A stretch of 64,000 bases of DNA, from the NCBI GenBank assembly GCA_033239005.1, contig BSQZ01000011.1, forward strand, positions 5,716,001 through 5,780,000. Direction: 5' to 3'. The notes beneath the pieces are model-generated. The model worked only from the letters and a program-made list of their open reading frames with translations. It searched no databases and had not been told where the DNA came from. This DNA comes from Lamellibrachia satsuma (lineage: Eukaryota; Annelida; Polychaeta; Sabellida; Siboglinidae). The translations under genes and the position numbers were made by a program. This document shows positions 42,014 through 55,899 of the stretch, in pieces (position 1 is the stretch's first letter; each line of letters opens with the position of its first letter).

Positions 42014-42085
42014 TGCGTGCGTGTGTGTATTTGCGTGCGTGTGTGCGTTCGTGTGAGCGTGCGGGCGTGTTGTGTTGTGTTGTGC
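41966..42085. repeat. (GT)n/(GTGC)n microsatellite
   Basis: GT and GTGC runs grading into TGTTGTG repeats, directly before the 40-bp array. Confidence 0.93.
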
Positions 42086-42089
42086 GGTG

Positions 42090-42670
42090 TTTCGTGGTGT
42101 TGTCGTGAGGAGAGATGCGGTGAGGTGTTTTGTGGTGTTGTGTGGTGAGGTGCGGTGAGATGTTTTGTGGTATTATGCCGTAAAGTTAAGTGCGTTGAGG
42201 TGTTTTGTGATGTTATGCGGTGAGGTAAGGTGGGGTGAGATGTTTTGTGGTGTTATGCAGTGAGGTGAGGTGCGGTGAGGTGTTTTGTGATGTTATGCGG
42301 TGAGGTTAGGTGGGGTGAGATGTTTTGTGGTGTTATGCAGTGAGGTGAGGTGCGGTGAGGTGTTTTGTGATGTTATGCGGTGAGGTGGGGTGAGATGCTT
42401 TGTGGCGTTATGCAGTGAGGTGAGGTGCGGTGAGGTGTTTTGTGATGTTATGCGGTGAGGTGAGGTGGGGTGAGATGTTTTGTAGTGTTATGCAGTGAGG
42501 TGAGGTGCGGTGAGGATTTTTGTGATGTTATGCGGTGAGGTGAGATGGGGTGAGATGTTTTGTGGTGTTATGCAGTGAGGTGAGGTGCGGTGAGGTGTTT
42601 TGTGATATTATGCGGTGAGGTGAAGTGGGGTGAGATGTTTTGTGGTGTTATGCAGTGAGGTGAGGTGCAT
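42090..42670. repeat. ~40-bp repeat in ~80-bp higher-order units
   Basis: Two alternating subunits: tgttttgtgatgttatgcgg followed by tgaggtgaggtggggtgaga, and tgttttgtggtgttatgcag followed by tgaggtgaggtgcggtgagg. About seven AB pairs are visible. Strict alternation of two subunit types is a higher-order repeat, a pattern better known from satellites. Confidence 0.85.
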
Positions 42671-42887
42671 TGTGAAACCAGGCTATCGTGAGAACGAAAA
42701 CAGGGACACCTCATCACGTGACGGCGCCTGTATATTCGAGGCTAAGCGCGGTGAATTATCTTAGAAGCTGTGCGGAAGTAGGTGGGATAAGGGTGCTCCT
42801 AAGATAAGGGTGCTCCTAAGATAAGCAACACGCGCATTTCTTACCATTTCACGTTCATTATACCTGTAGGCGTGACACACGAAGAAA

Positions 42888-43250
42888 AGTTGGACCCCTT
42901 TGAGGTGTGGGTGTGGCGCCATAAGTTGGACCCCTTTGAGGTGTGGGTGTGGCGCCATAAGTTGGACCCCTTTGAGGTGTGGGTGTGGCGCCGTAAGTTG
43001 GACCCCTTTGAGGTGTGGGTGTGGCGCCGTAAGTTGGACCCCTTTGAGGTGTCGGTGTGGCGCCGTAAGTTGGACCCCTTTGAGGTGTGGGTGTGGCACC
43101 ATAAGTTGGACCACTTTGAGGTGTGGGTGTGGCGCCATAAGTTGGACCCCTTTGAGGTGTGGGTGTGGCGCCGCAAGTTGGACCCCTTTGAGGTGTGGGT
43201 GTGGCGCCGTAAGTTGGACCCCTTTGAGGTGTGGGTGTGGCGCCGTAAGT
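42888..43250. repeat. 36-bp minisatellite, 10 copies
   Basis: Unit ttggacccctttgaggtgtg plus ggtgtggcgccataag (cat/cgt/cgc variants). The twelve-codon period leaves three frames open for the whole array, in both directions. No neighbouring exon, start or splice site makes any of them a convincing gene. Confidence 0.93.
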
Positions 43251-43329
43251 TCCGGGTCAGCGGAATCGACAAGAAGGCAAATGTCTGGGTTCGATGGTAG
43301 GTTGGTGTGTCTGATGACTAAGGTCTGGT

Positions 43330-43590
43330 AGCGCAGCTGAAGCTATGTAAACTAGCAAAATATGGACACTGGAAAAGACGAAACCACAGTCTGGGATTAG
43401 CATTAATCGAAGGCGAAGTCGAGGGAAATAACACGCCAGGGCGAAGGCGAACGGCCTGGATCGACAACGTGATGCAGTGGACAACCAGAGGCTGCATATT
43501 GCGCGGGAGATAAAAAGGACAGGAGGATGTTAACGCCCCCCCCCCCGGGCTACGGCTGACGTCAAAAAGTCGTAGTAACAATCCGAATTT
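43330..43590 (+). pseudogene. LINE reverse transcriptase C-terminal fragment
   Basis: Plus-strand translation KLAKYGHWKRRNHSLGLALI, EGEVEGNNTPGRRRTAWIDN, VMQWTTRGC. It matches the ordered LINE C-terminal blocks: FGHIxRxxxLE, xGxVEGxRxRGRRRxxWxDxIxxWT. It ends with a C-run and RATADVKK. Too short to assign a clade. Confidence 0.65.
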
Positions 43591-43794
43591 TAGGAGGTGG
43601 TGTCGGATATGGTAAAGGTGATGAGGTGACGGGTTGACGGGTTGATGGGGTGACGGGGTAATGGTTTCGGGGATTGTGTATATACACAAATTGTATCAAC
43701 AATTGTTTTATTTAGATGGTTATGGTGTGTGTCTGTGTTTCATTCAGTCGTATCCCCGCGAGGTAGTTAGCAGAATTGATTGAGCCGCGACGTG

Positions 43795-44046
43795 GACAAT
43801 TCTGCAGTGGCTCATGAGAGATGGAGTCCACAGTAGGTTACACATTTACTCCTTTGTGGGATATTTTGCTTCCCCTGGCATAGACACCAGACAGAAGGGA
43901 CCAGCGGTTTTTAGAGTCTCTTCCGAAAGACACAAGCAAAGTGGGGTGAACAAATTACCTAACCCCGGTCACCTCGAAACGACAGCAGGTGGTTTATGAA
44001 CCCCGGTCGCCTCGACAGAAACTCCGACGCTCTACCACACGACCAC
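43795..44046 (-). mobile_element. tRNA-derived SINE, copy 1
   Basis: On the minus strand, from 44046: a tRNA-like head cagcggtggtcgtgtggtag / agcgtcgga (A-box TGGTAGAGCGTCGG) and, about 30 bp later, ggggttcataaacc (B-box type), then a shared body (gtgtctttcggaagagactc, ctggtgtctatgccagggg) and a tail ending in gagccactgcagaattgtcc. Internal polymerase III boxes indicate a SINE; the parent tRNA is not clear to me. Confidence 0.7.
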
Positions 44047-44449
44047 CGCTGTCTGTGAAAGTATATGTGACTGGGAAGGAGAGGGACAGGTTTAGGTACA
44101 CATAGAAGCCAAGGACATTGGCTATACTGTCAACATGTAAACACAAATTAATCTAAACAAAATAGTCTTACATATAGCCTACTGCCCTCGCAATGTGGCT
44201 CAACCCCCCACGTGGTGCGGTCTGCACATTCAATGTAAGTTGTCGCAGTGCTGAACCGGCGAGTGGCGGGAGTCTGTGCAACGTATGTTGACGTTACGGT
44301 GACGCGATTTCAAACGTAGAAACGATTCGTCTACAACTACACTTGCAGACAATTTCCCCAGTGTAGAGAGAAAGGTCCATTGGAAACGATTTACTTCGAA
44401 GCAAACTATCCTGCTATAAAACTCCCCACTAGTGGCGCCGCGTAGTGGA

Positions 44450-44695
44450 CAATTCTGCAGTGGCTCATGAGAGATTGAGTCCACAACAGGTTACACATTT
44501 ACCCCCTGTGTGGGATCTTTTACTCCTCCTGGCATAGACACCAGGCAGAAGAGACCAACGGGTTTTAGAATCTCTTCCGAAAGACACAAAGTGGGGTGAA
44601 CAAAATACCTAAGTTTTGAAACGACAGCAAGTGGTTTAGAACCCCAGTCACCTCGAGCGAAAGTCCGACGCCCTACCACACGACCACCGCTGTCT
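44450..44695 (-). mobile_element. tRNA-derived SINE, copy 2
   Basis: Same structure as 43795-44046 (A-box tggtagggcgtcgg, B-box-like ggggttctaaacc on the minus strand), carried along in the 650-bp tandem duplication. Confidence 0.7.
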
Positions 44696-45359
44696 GTGAA
44701 AGTATATGTGACTGGGAAGGAGAGGGCCGTGTTTTATGCTTTGGCCATATGATGTTGCTGCTTTATATACGATGACAAGGTTTGGATACACATGAAAGCC
44801 AAGCACATTGGTTATCAAGTCAATATGTAAACACAAATTAATCTAAACAAAATAATCTTACACACAGCCTACACAAAACTGCCCTCGCAATGTGGCTCCC
44901 CCACCTGGGGCGGACTGTGTCGCTAGCAGAATCTGCACATTCAATGTAAGTTGAAACGGCGAGTGGCGCCACTGGCGGGGAGTCTGTGCAACGTCTGTCG
45001 ACGTTACCGTGACACGATTTCGCACGTAGAAACGATTCGTCTACGACTCTACAACTTGCAGCAAAACAACTGGAAGAGCAGTAGCGCGCACAGACAATGT
45101 TTCCAGTTTAGAGATGTCCATTGGAAACGATTTACTCTGAAGCAAACTGTACTGCTATAAAACTCCCCAATAGTTGCGCCACTAGAAATTTCACAACTGC
45201 GACAACTTACATTTGATGTGCAGATTCTGCATATCTTTATTTCATTTGGTACACTCGAAATGTTTGTAAAAAAAACTCAGTTTCACTTGCATACAATTGT
45301 GGATAGTTTTTGCATTGAAAATGTGTCTAGAAACACAATAATGTTCGTTTTTGTTCGAA

Positions 45360-45790
45360 ACTATGTTACCCAGTCAGCGTCACGGTTGCAAGGACGTAGC
45401 AAGTCGAAAACAACAATCGCGTTGCCCAGCCAACTATATCTCTTCGAAACTGTCCATTTTGAATTTATAATCAAGTTGTGGCAGTGGAGATCAAACTCCC
45501 CACCAGTGGCGCCACGTGGTGAATCACGTACCACTGCCAGAACGTACATTTGGTTATGTTAGTTTTTGTCAATAAATTTCTAAAATGTGCATAGCAACAA
45601 CATAACGTTCGTTTTTGGTTTAAGCTATGTTACCTCCACTCAACTGCACAGATGCAATGACGTAGCAAATCGTAAACAACAATTGCGTTGCCCATGACAA
45701 CATAATACTCCGCAACTGTCTATTTTGGATGTATTATTACGTTGTGGCAGTGGTGATATGCTGAGTGGCGCCACTGTAAAACATATAGCG
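45360..45790. repeat. Tandem duplication, ~250-bp unit
   Basis: 45363-45548 and 45620-45785 share ctatgttacc, gacgtagcaa, aaacaacaat-gcgttgccca and gttgtggcagtgg-gat...gtggcgccac. The gtggcgccac end also occurs in the 650-bp unit, which links both arrays. Confidence 0.75.
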
Positions 45791-46369
45791 CGGTATCCAG
45801 TCATTGGAGCTGCTCAAAGCGTTTTACCCTTCACCCCCTGGCAGACCTGTTCATTCCATCGCTATCTAGGTTTCTTTGGGAAGCTTTCAACCACGCTGTA
45901 ATTACTGCGCGAAGATTACCCATTCACATATTCAAATCTGTATGTACCCTGGTACATGTATACAGGTGAGTGAACTGTGGCGGTGAACGAAATTGTCTAC
46001 GTCGCGAGACGGAGACGGAGGGGGATGGATGGAGAGAGGGAGGGATGGAGGGGGGAGCCTGGGAACGAGGGACCGAAGGAGGGAGGGAGTGAAAGAAAAC
46101 AAGATAGATGGAGAAAGGGGAGAGAGAGAGAGATGTTAGTTGAGTGTTTACAATATATAATCAACTGAATAACAAGAGGTGTAATATAATAATGTAATAT
46201 AATGGCTAACTAGAACTTGGATCTCAACAGATTAACGACGACTAACAATCCGTAAAATAAAAAAAGACGCATGAATCAGAGAATTGATCAGTCAATGGCA
46301 CTGTTGTCACATCTTAAACACATTCCTAAAATAACAATCCGGAGGAAGGTGTGCATTTTTCTGTATCAA
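45791..46369. other. Intergenic with purine tract
   Basis: Contains an inverted single unit of the 27-bp repeat (45828-45860), a purine-rich tract (46005-46130, ggag/gaga) and AT-rich sequence. No gene. Confidence 0.5.
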
Positions 46370-46375
46370 TTTATT
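46370..46375 (-). terminator. Poly(A) signal AATAAA of the cysteine-rich peptide gene
   Basis: AATAAA on the minus strand, 46 bp after the TAA at 46423-46421, in sequence aaataaattgat. Position and strand fit the 3' end of the four-exon gene. Confidence 0.65.
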
Positions 46376-46420
46376 TCACCATAAAAGTTACAGCGATCGT
46401 TGTTTCGTTGATACATGGAT

Positions 46421-48886
<2,466 letters not shown>

Positions 48887-48940
48887 TCTGTTCTGAAGCG
48901 ACAAACAGTAATTTACTTTGAATAAATGCGATAAAATAGT

Positions 48941-48956
48941 TATAAATTATATTTAT
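48941..48956 (-). promoter_or_regulatory. TATA-like element of the cysteine-rich peptide gene
   Basis: On the minus strand, tataaatataatttata lies about 55-70 bp upstream of the ATG at 48886. That would place a start site near 48915-48925 with a short leader. AT-rich surroundings make chance matches common. Confidence 0.35.
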
Positions 48957-48959
48957 ATT

Positions 48960-49700
48960 CACAAAGTACACTTTCCATTATAATGACGGGTTTACCGCTA
49001 AAAATCTGTAGCGATACTGTAATTCTATACATATCCCGAAAGACAGTTCGTCAACGTTATATTATATTAATCCAATGAAATTCGCGTTAACAATTTCCAA
49101 TACACTGCTTTGAATTATACGAGTCTATCAAACTACAGAATTACATTTTTCTTCATCAAATAAACTTAGGCACTGCTTATTACGAGTCTATCAAACACTG
49201 CTTGTTATTCTAGAAATCTCAGGTCGTCCAGTCATAGTTGGCACTACTCACGTCGTCTTAAGAAGGCGCTTCTTGGAAGAAAGTTGACGTATTCTATAAC
49301 AGCGAGGAATGCAAAGACGTTGCAACGCAATTGTTCATTTATGCAACAAAATACATGTCACGTGACTGTCGTCGGCGCCGATAATTGGTTCCAAATTGGG
49401 TGGCCTGTCACGTTTTCTTCCTCCCTGAATTATGGCTTCATAATGATTAATAACTGGTCGGTAGCCAATGATACTGGCTGGCTTTCAACACAGCCAACTT
49501 CTTTTCATAGATGATTGCAGAAAGTTGTTGTACCGAACGTTTTTTTTTTGTTAATTTTCGTCGCCACATAGCAAACTATTGCGTTCTGCCTTTACATGTA
49601 TATGCGAACATGCGTGTGTTCATGTGTACGCCTGTGTATGCGTGCATGCATGCATGTGTGCGTGCGTGTATGTTCGTGCTTTTATTTTGTCAAATGATTG
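48960..49700. other. Intergenic, no gene seen
   Basis: Between the peptide gene and a CA microsatellite. Contains a short direct repeat (acgagtctatcaaactac and acgagtctatcaaacact, 49121 and 49181). Small frames show no domain. Confidence 0.45.
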
Positions 49701-49707
49701 TGTTAAT

Positions 49708-49851
<144 letters not shown>

Positions 49852-50129
49852 GTGTGTATAGATATATATATATATATTTGCGTGTATTTGCGTGCGTGTG
49901 TATTTATTAATGTTTATGTTTGTTTATTTGTCCGGGTGTTACCCTCCCATTTGGTACAATTTACATAAAACATTGCGTGCTAAACTACAGCCTATTTGAA
50001 CCGTGGTGCGTGTGTGACGCTGTAGCGTCTGTTATAAATCGCATAAAAACAAACATTCTTGTTTTCATTTCAGTTCATTTAGATGCTGAATTTGTGTTTC
50101 GTGTTTTTCGGTGGTCGTTGTGTTTTATG

Positions 50130-51240
50130 CACTTGTGCTGCGTTCGTGTGCGAAGCTAATTCTGGCGACAGGCGGCCCCACCATGATGTAAACAGTATCA
50201 TTAATTTGATCTCCTCTACCCCCCCCCCCTCTCTCTCTGTCTATGTATGTTTGAATGCTTCTCTTTCCTCTCCTCCCTCCCTATCTCCTTCCCTCCCTGC
50301 CTCCCATCACTTCCACCCTCCCTCCCTCTACACCTGCCTTCCTCTCCATGCGGCAGCGAATTCCACAGTCGTGGTTTAATCACGTAGACCGCCGAAAGTA
50401 ACACATTTTTCGTGGCACTTCCAGTAGGTGTTGCTGGGACGAAAGTGTACGTCCTGTAGAACAACATATCTTTGACATGTTCGCAAGATACAGCTGTGCA
50501 GATGGTCGCTGGTGGCAAGATGGGGGATGTGTAGATGGTTCGTTGTTCGATATGGGGCTGAATACAAATAAAAATCTCGGTGACATTTCCATCAATGTTT
50601 TCATCCACTTCTTGGTTGAATGTAGTTCTTGGCCAGTTGTTCTAATTACCCAATCAATTCAGCACACAGAGCGAAGCCACCGGACATCACTGCCTCGCTC
50701 CAGTTGATATTTCAAAGCAATAAGTAGTCTCTCGCCGTGTACGTGCAGACATGTACCGAAGTATTTCAGAGCAGGAACGAATGCGTGAGACCAATATCTT
50801 CTGCATGGTGTACAATTGTATACCGTCGTATTTTTTTAATGCCAAACGCAGTTGTCTCGATCAAACAAACTCTAGAAACTTCTTTCGCTAAGAGCAAATA
50901 ACATCGTTTCATAATTTTTTTTGTGACCCCATTAGAACGTCAGGTCGGTGGTCATATAAGTCGCTTCGAAAAGTGGGTTGCGATGCTGTAGTGTCTGTTG
51001 TAAATTGCATGTACAATACGAAGGATTCTCTCTTGTGCTGCGTTCGTGTGTGAAGCTAATTCTGGCGACAGGCGGCCCCACCATGATGTAAACAGTATCA
51101 TTAATTTGATCTCCTCTACCCCCCCTCTCTCTCTGTCTATGTATGTTTGAATGCTTCTCTTTCCTCTCCTCCCTCCCTATCTCCCTCCCTCCCTGCCTCC
51201 CATCACTTCCACCCGCCCTCCCTCTACACCTCCCTCCCTA
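50130..51240. repeat. Dispersed direct duplication (~210 bp) at 50130-50345 and 51030-51240
   Basis: Both copies read ttgtgctgcgttcgtgtg, aagctaattctggcgacagg, cggccccaccatgatgtaaa, then a CT-rich tract (ctctctgtctatgtatgttt, ctccctccctatctcc). They differ by few substitutions and in length of the C-run, so the duplication is fairly recent. No gene is seen in the 51241-52100 stretch that follows or between the copies. Confidence 0.9.
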
Positions 51241-52139
51241 GATTCTAATGTTAAGTTCAATTTTTTCACACGACGAACTAGTTCTTCGTGTTTTTCGATG
51301 TTTTATTGCCATTGCCTCTTTAGTACTTTTCGCTCCCTGGACCCGTGCCAATACAGGTGGGGTAAACAAGTCAGTGCAGATACAGTATGCCTGTCTTTGG
51401 CGACCTCTTTCTTGGGCGTCCTCCAAGAAACACTTGCCTATTAGCTATACCTGAAACTTTGTTTTAATACGCATTTGCCGGTTGTGGCACCGGTAATTAA
51501 AATGCGTTTATTTGCCATATCTGATCACAAAACGGCGCGTTTGATATCAGACGTTTCAGGATATAATATACCGACTTATTGCGTATGTATTTAAGTTAAT
51601 AATTTTAAAATAATTGGAGCACAAAATAGTATATTTACAGAGGTGTCAGAAACCGCATGGTACACTAATATACTTAATTAGACAATCGTTTTGGGTGTCC
51701 AAGTACATAGTGCTAATACCCCACATACTTATGTATATGTACACCAACAGGACTCTATTGTAATTCTCTATTATATCTCAACCATAATGCATTGAATAAA
51801 AGCAGTTCTTTGCTAAATGCAAAAAAAATATTTGTTATTCAGCATATTACTTTGTCGTGTCGACACTGCCCTCGACAACCTGTCTTGAGCGACCACCTGT
51901 CTTGAGCGACCACTTTGACTGTGCAGAATGACAATTTTACTGTACTCAACATTTGCTCTTCGGGTGTTTGTGGTATTGTCGCCATCACTGACGTGGCCGG
52001 TCCGTAGACAGCCACAAATCATACATGTTGCAATGACGTGGTTAAGTAACAACAGTGTAGGTCTATACGTGTCTATGAACCCACGAATGGAAATTTCCAC
52101 TCGCATTTAACTGCCTTCGCAAACTGTGCCTGTTTTGGT

Positions 52140-52282
52140 CACGCAATATCGACATGTTTATGCCAAGCGGCAGTTCAAAATACTTTCCCTTGACTTACGT
52201 ACAACTATAAAAAACTACGCCTCGCTGCAGATCACTTGGACCGTCTCCAACAAGTTGAAGGTGAAATTCTACATACAGTGAC
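52140..52282 (+). pseudogene. Possible CUB-domain relic
   Basis: Plus-strand reading gives FMPSGSSKYFPLTYVQ, then a stop, and in another frame (after tcgctgcag) ITWTVSNKLKVKFYIQ-stop. The order P-x-G-xx-YFP...TWTV...KVKFY resembles the first half and next strand of the CUB domains at 36.7-39.7 kb (APxG, KYYPN, SWKI, VRLHF). It may be a decayed third copy of the gene; it is too short to be sure. Confidence 0.35.
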
Positions 52283-52315
52283 GCACCTCCATTGAACGAG
52301 TCTACTTATTTTGTA

Positions 52316-52642
52316 CAGTGCTGTGGGGTGCGGCGAGGTGCTGCGAGGTACGACGAGGGCAGCGAGGTGCGGCGATGTGCGGCGGGGTACGACGAGGTGA
52401 GGCGAGGTGCGGCGATGTGCTGCGAGGTACGACGAGGTACGGCGAGGTGCTGCGAGGTACGACGAGGTGCTGCGAGGTGCGGCGAGGTGCTGCGAGGTAC
52501 GACGAGGTGAGGCGAGGTGCGGCGATGTGCTGCGAGGTACGACGAGGTGCGGCGAGGTGCTGCGAGGTACGACGAGGTGCTGCGAGGTGCTGCGAGGTAC
52601 GACGAGGTGAGGCGAGGTGCGGCGAGGTGCGGCGAGGTGCGT
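52316..52642. repeat. 10-bp GC-rich minisatellite, about 32 units
   Basis: Units of the form (g/t/a)(g/a)cgaggtgc or ..gaggtac. The 10-bp period makes all three frames cycle, all open in both directions, yielding long Arg-rich or Ser/Ala/Pro-rich frames without biological support. Confidence 0.93.
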
Positions 52643-52894
52643 TTCGGCCGTTTAGTTTGTTTCCTGACATAAATATACACTGGCTATTGAAGCTTTTCGC
52701 CAAAATATGCCCAAAACATGTATCGTGATAAACCGCTGATTAGAATCATCTGGCAGCTGGAGCGTTACTGGATCAACCGGATGGCGACAGGGACATATTA
52801 GATTTCCTGGCCATCATCAGACAACTGAAACGTGTCATGGTCACACTCGAGTGATTAACTGGTTGCCAGGTAACCGAACCAACACATGTACGCC

Positions 52895-53145
52895 CAAAAC
52901 TCGGTGTGCCTCGAGTACGCCTCTGGACGAAGTTGTGGGGGTGGACGACACAAAACTAACTAGATTCAGTAGTATTGGCGTGCCTCGAGTACGCCCCTGA
53001 CCGAAGTGGTTGGGGTGGACGATACAAGACTAGCTAGATTCAGCGGTCTCAGCTTGCCTCAAGTACGCCCCTGACCAAAGTGGTTGGGGTGGACGATACA
53101 AGACTAGCTAGATTCAGTGGTCTCGGCGTGCCTCTGACCGAAGTG
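52895..53145. repeat. ~74-bp satellite, second locus, 3-4 copies
   Basis: Same family as 13598-14175: gtgcctcgagtacgcccc, gaccgaagtggttggggtgg, acaagactagctagattcag. The two loci are 39 kb apart in the same orientation. Confidence 0.88.
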
Positions 53146-53149
53146 GTTG

Positions 53150-53612
53150 AATGTTTTGATGAAAAGGTATCAAATTAGTGAAATCCGACCAATTTTCTAC
53201 GTGCAACGTTGAATCCTGATGTCGAAGCAATGTTGAAACCTGACGTTTATCCAACTTTGAGATCCAACTAGTTTTCAACATTGCCATGACGTTGAAACCC
53301 AACGTCATTACATAAAACGTGGACACCTGACGTTGATACAACTTTTAAATCCAACTAGTTTTTAACTTTGGTACTACTGCCGGCAGCGTCCAGTCGTCTA
53401 CCTACACCTTCAAATATTCAATTGCCCCATAACACTAGTCACTGTTTCTTATCACTCAACGTCATTACATAAAACGTGGACACCTGACGTTGATACAACT
53501 TTTAAATCCAACTAGTTTTTAACTTTGTTACTACTGCCGGCAGCGTCCAGCCGTCTACCTACACCTTCAAATATTCAATTGCCCCATAACACTATTCATT
53601 GTTTCACTCTAG
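53150..53612. repeat. Cttgaaacc-type repeats and a 157-bp tandem duplication
   Basis: 53170-53345 has diverged repeats around (aa)cgttgaaac and atccaactagttttcaac. The segment gtcattacataaaacgtgga to about 53455 is then repeated from 53460 to 53612 nearly unchanged, a 157-bp tandem duplication. Confidence 0.85.
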
Positions 53613-54099
53613 CGCTCCTGGTGAGGTTTTCAGCTTTGTTTCTTTAATGCCCCGGCATCTCCATCGTAAGGCCATTTTCCGTGTTTACCCTCAAGCGATG
53701 GCCTGATGGCTTTAATTTCATCAAACATTGCCGGGAAGTTGCGTTGCCAGTGACTATGAGGCCTAAGCATTGCTTTCTAATAGTAAAATTGCATAAGCAA
53801 AACCCAAAAAATTGAAATAAAACTGATGAATGGGAATCATGGAAATATTTTTTATTTCGTCAAATGTTTTATTTTACAGATAATTTATCCAATCGTTGCT
53901 ACACGCTTACACGTTATGAACATGATGAGCTTATTGTGGGTAGTGACTTTGTATTCCTTACCCCTTAAAATGTATTCTAGCTATTAAAATCAAGGTGCCA
54001 TGTCGCTTCGATGCCGATATATCGGCAAATACATGTATTTAATGGTGATCATTTTTAAAATTAAAAGGCCGCCATACATGTTAATGGGCAAATGGAAAT
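53613..54099. other. Intergenic, left edge of segmental copy 2
   Basis: No gene seen. Similarity to copy 1 becomes clear at about 54100. Confidence 0.4.
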
Positions 54100-55261
54100 A
54101 TTGGCTGTTTTGGTTCCTCGTGCCATAAAATGTTCAAAAATATGTGGTTTGCTAATCTCCATTAAAATTTTTCGAAACTTTAGATGTCAACGTGTTAAAT
54201 TCCTTAATCACCGATAAGTTATAATATCTACAAACCACACTCGCTGGTACATTATTTGATTTGTCGCAAGCGTATGTCGAGTTATGTCAACACAAAAGAC
54301 AAAAGCCAGCTATTTTTTTTGCGTGTTGCTCTTACACTAGTCTCTGCTGTCCTTTCCGTGTAGGCCCCTACCACACAGCTCTATCTTTAATCATTTCCCT
54401 GCGGACAACTATCGTGTTTTATCTATATGGGTTGTCCCTACCCATAAATTTACACCACAGCATCGCGCAATCCATGTATGTAAGATTATATGTCAGTATT
54501 CACCATCAAAACCTTTCACTAGAACGTTGATCGGTGATTCAGATGTCTTGTATTCATAATAATAATAATAAGATAAAATACTTCTATTTCGCTAAAATCC
54601 TCGGGAGACCCAAGCTCGGCAGCGCATCAAAACAAAAGGTGTTAACCAGTTCATACTCGATAAGCATGTCATGTTATAAACAGTTGGATTGGTACGCTGA
54701 GTAGCTATGGAGGATAATACAAGTTTAAACAAGTGGTGTTTTAGTTTACCGCGACCAGACCTGAACCGTGTGTTGGAGAGAGAATGTGCGAGTGATTATT
54801 TCATTATTTTTTATTTGGGCAGACATAGTCAGTGTATCAACTATCAACTGAACAAAGTGCGCGTGTGAAAACGCAGTTGCAAACCAACGTATATTCGTCA
54901 TCTTCACGCAACAATGCAAGGGTTACAGCCGCGGACTGGTCCCCGGTCTCTAGCAGAGCACCGACGCTAAATCGTGGCTCATGATGAATGATTCACAGTC
55001 ACAAACGCATACACTAGAATTACATTGTATTCGTTACGGGTGCTGCGACAGAGATACGCGTTAATGGGATGGTCGCGGACTGGTCCATCGCCTCTAGAGG
55101 AGTGTCGATGTGGAGTCTATGCAGTCGATCAAGCACGCATCAGTAACCCTTACTGTCCAGTGCACAACGAGCATATTCAACATGCAGTACACAGTTACCA
55201 GGTACAGTGGATGATATAAAGTGTCGAAAGTCGATGATAGAGGAGCTGGGGAGATCTCACC

Positions 55262-55695
55262 TCAGCCTGTGAGGAGGCTGAGAGGAGGCAAGGTGAGAGG
55301 GCGGAAGGAGACGGGAGGAACTGAGACAGGAGGGAAGACGACGGGAGCGAACAGGAGGAAGTGAGGGAGAAGGGAGCAAAAAAAACGGGTGCGGGGAGGG
55401 AAGGCAACAGTAGTGAGGGAGACGGGTGCGAATGCGACAAGTGAGCAAGAAAACCAGGAGACTGGAGGGAAAGGTGACATGTTGATGGGTGCGAGGGAGA
55501 TGGACAACATACTGCCAGGTGACACAACTGCCGGACAGAATGCGACGGAAGTGATCCAACACAAGAGCTACACTGATGTAGTGATAAGAGGGGTGATGAG
55601 GAGGGCGAGGGTGTTTGTGGGGGACTCCATGGTTAGGAAGACTGAACAAGGGGGAAGACATGGTGGTTTGCTTTCCAGAGACAAAAATACAGGCT
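55262..55695 (+). mobile_element. CR1 ORF1 fragment (5' part with GDS motif)
   Basis: Plus-strand reading: Gly/Glu/Arg-rich linker, then HKSYTDVVIRGVMRRARVFV and GDSMVRKTEQGG. This matches the linker and nucleophile block of the CR1 esterase at 34.25-34.19 kb. It stops shortly after, and the segment to 55860 is shared with other block units, so only the ORF1 start is retained. Confidence 0.75.
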
Positions 55696-55899
55696 ATAAT
55701 GTGTTTTACTACTTGTAATTTATCCACCTCTTTTTGTGGTACAGCCAAACTTTCCAAACCACCCACACTCGCTGATCTCAACAGCACAATGTCACACACC
55801 GATGGCATTTCCAATTCCAGATAATAATTGTCGTGTAGTTCATTGACTCTTAAAAAAGCCACAAACCTGATTTAACCAGAGTGAGAGGTGATTAAATAT

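Larger units (their letters stand above)
43795..45180. repeat. Tandem duplication of a ~650-bp unit containing the SINE
   Basis: 43795-44440 and 44450-45175 share, in order, the SINE, agtatatgtgactgggaagg, taaacacaaattaatctaaa, ctgccctcgcaatgtggctc, gagtctgtgcaacgt, gaaacgattcgtctac and ctgctataaaactcccca. A third partial unit starts at 45150. Indels distinguish the copies. The SINE was therefore copied by tandem duplication rather than by a second insertion. Confidence 0.85.

Noticed and set aside
42841..43331. KLDPFEVWVWRR and RHTHTSKGSNL repeat proteins
   Set aside because: 36-bp repeat leaves several frames open in both directions; no flanking exon supports one of them.
52302..52728. Arg/Gly- or Ser/Ala/Pro-rich frames of up to 136 codons
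   Set aside because: Product of a 10-bp repeat without stops in any frame; no start context or splice evidence.
55195..55862. Pro/Ser/Leu-rich minus-strand frame of 201 codons
   Set aside because: Antisense shadow of the purine-rich CR1 ORF1 linker on the plus strand.
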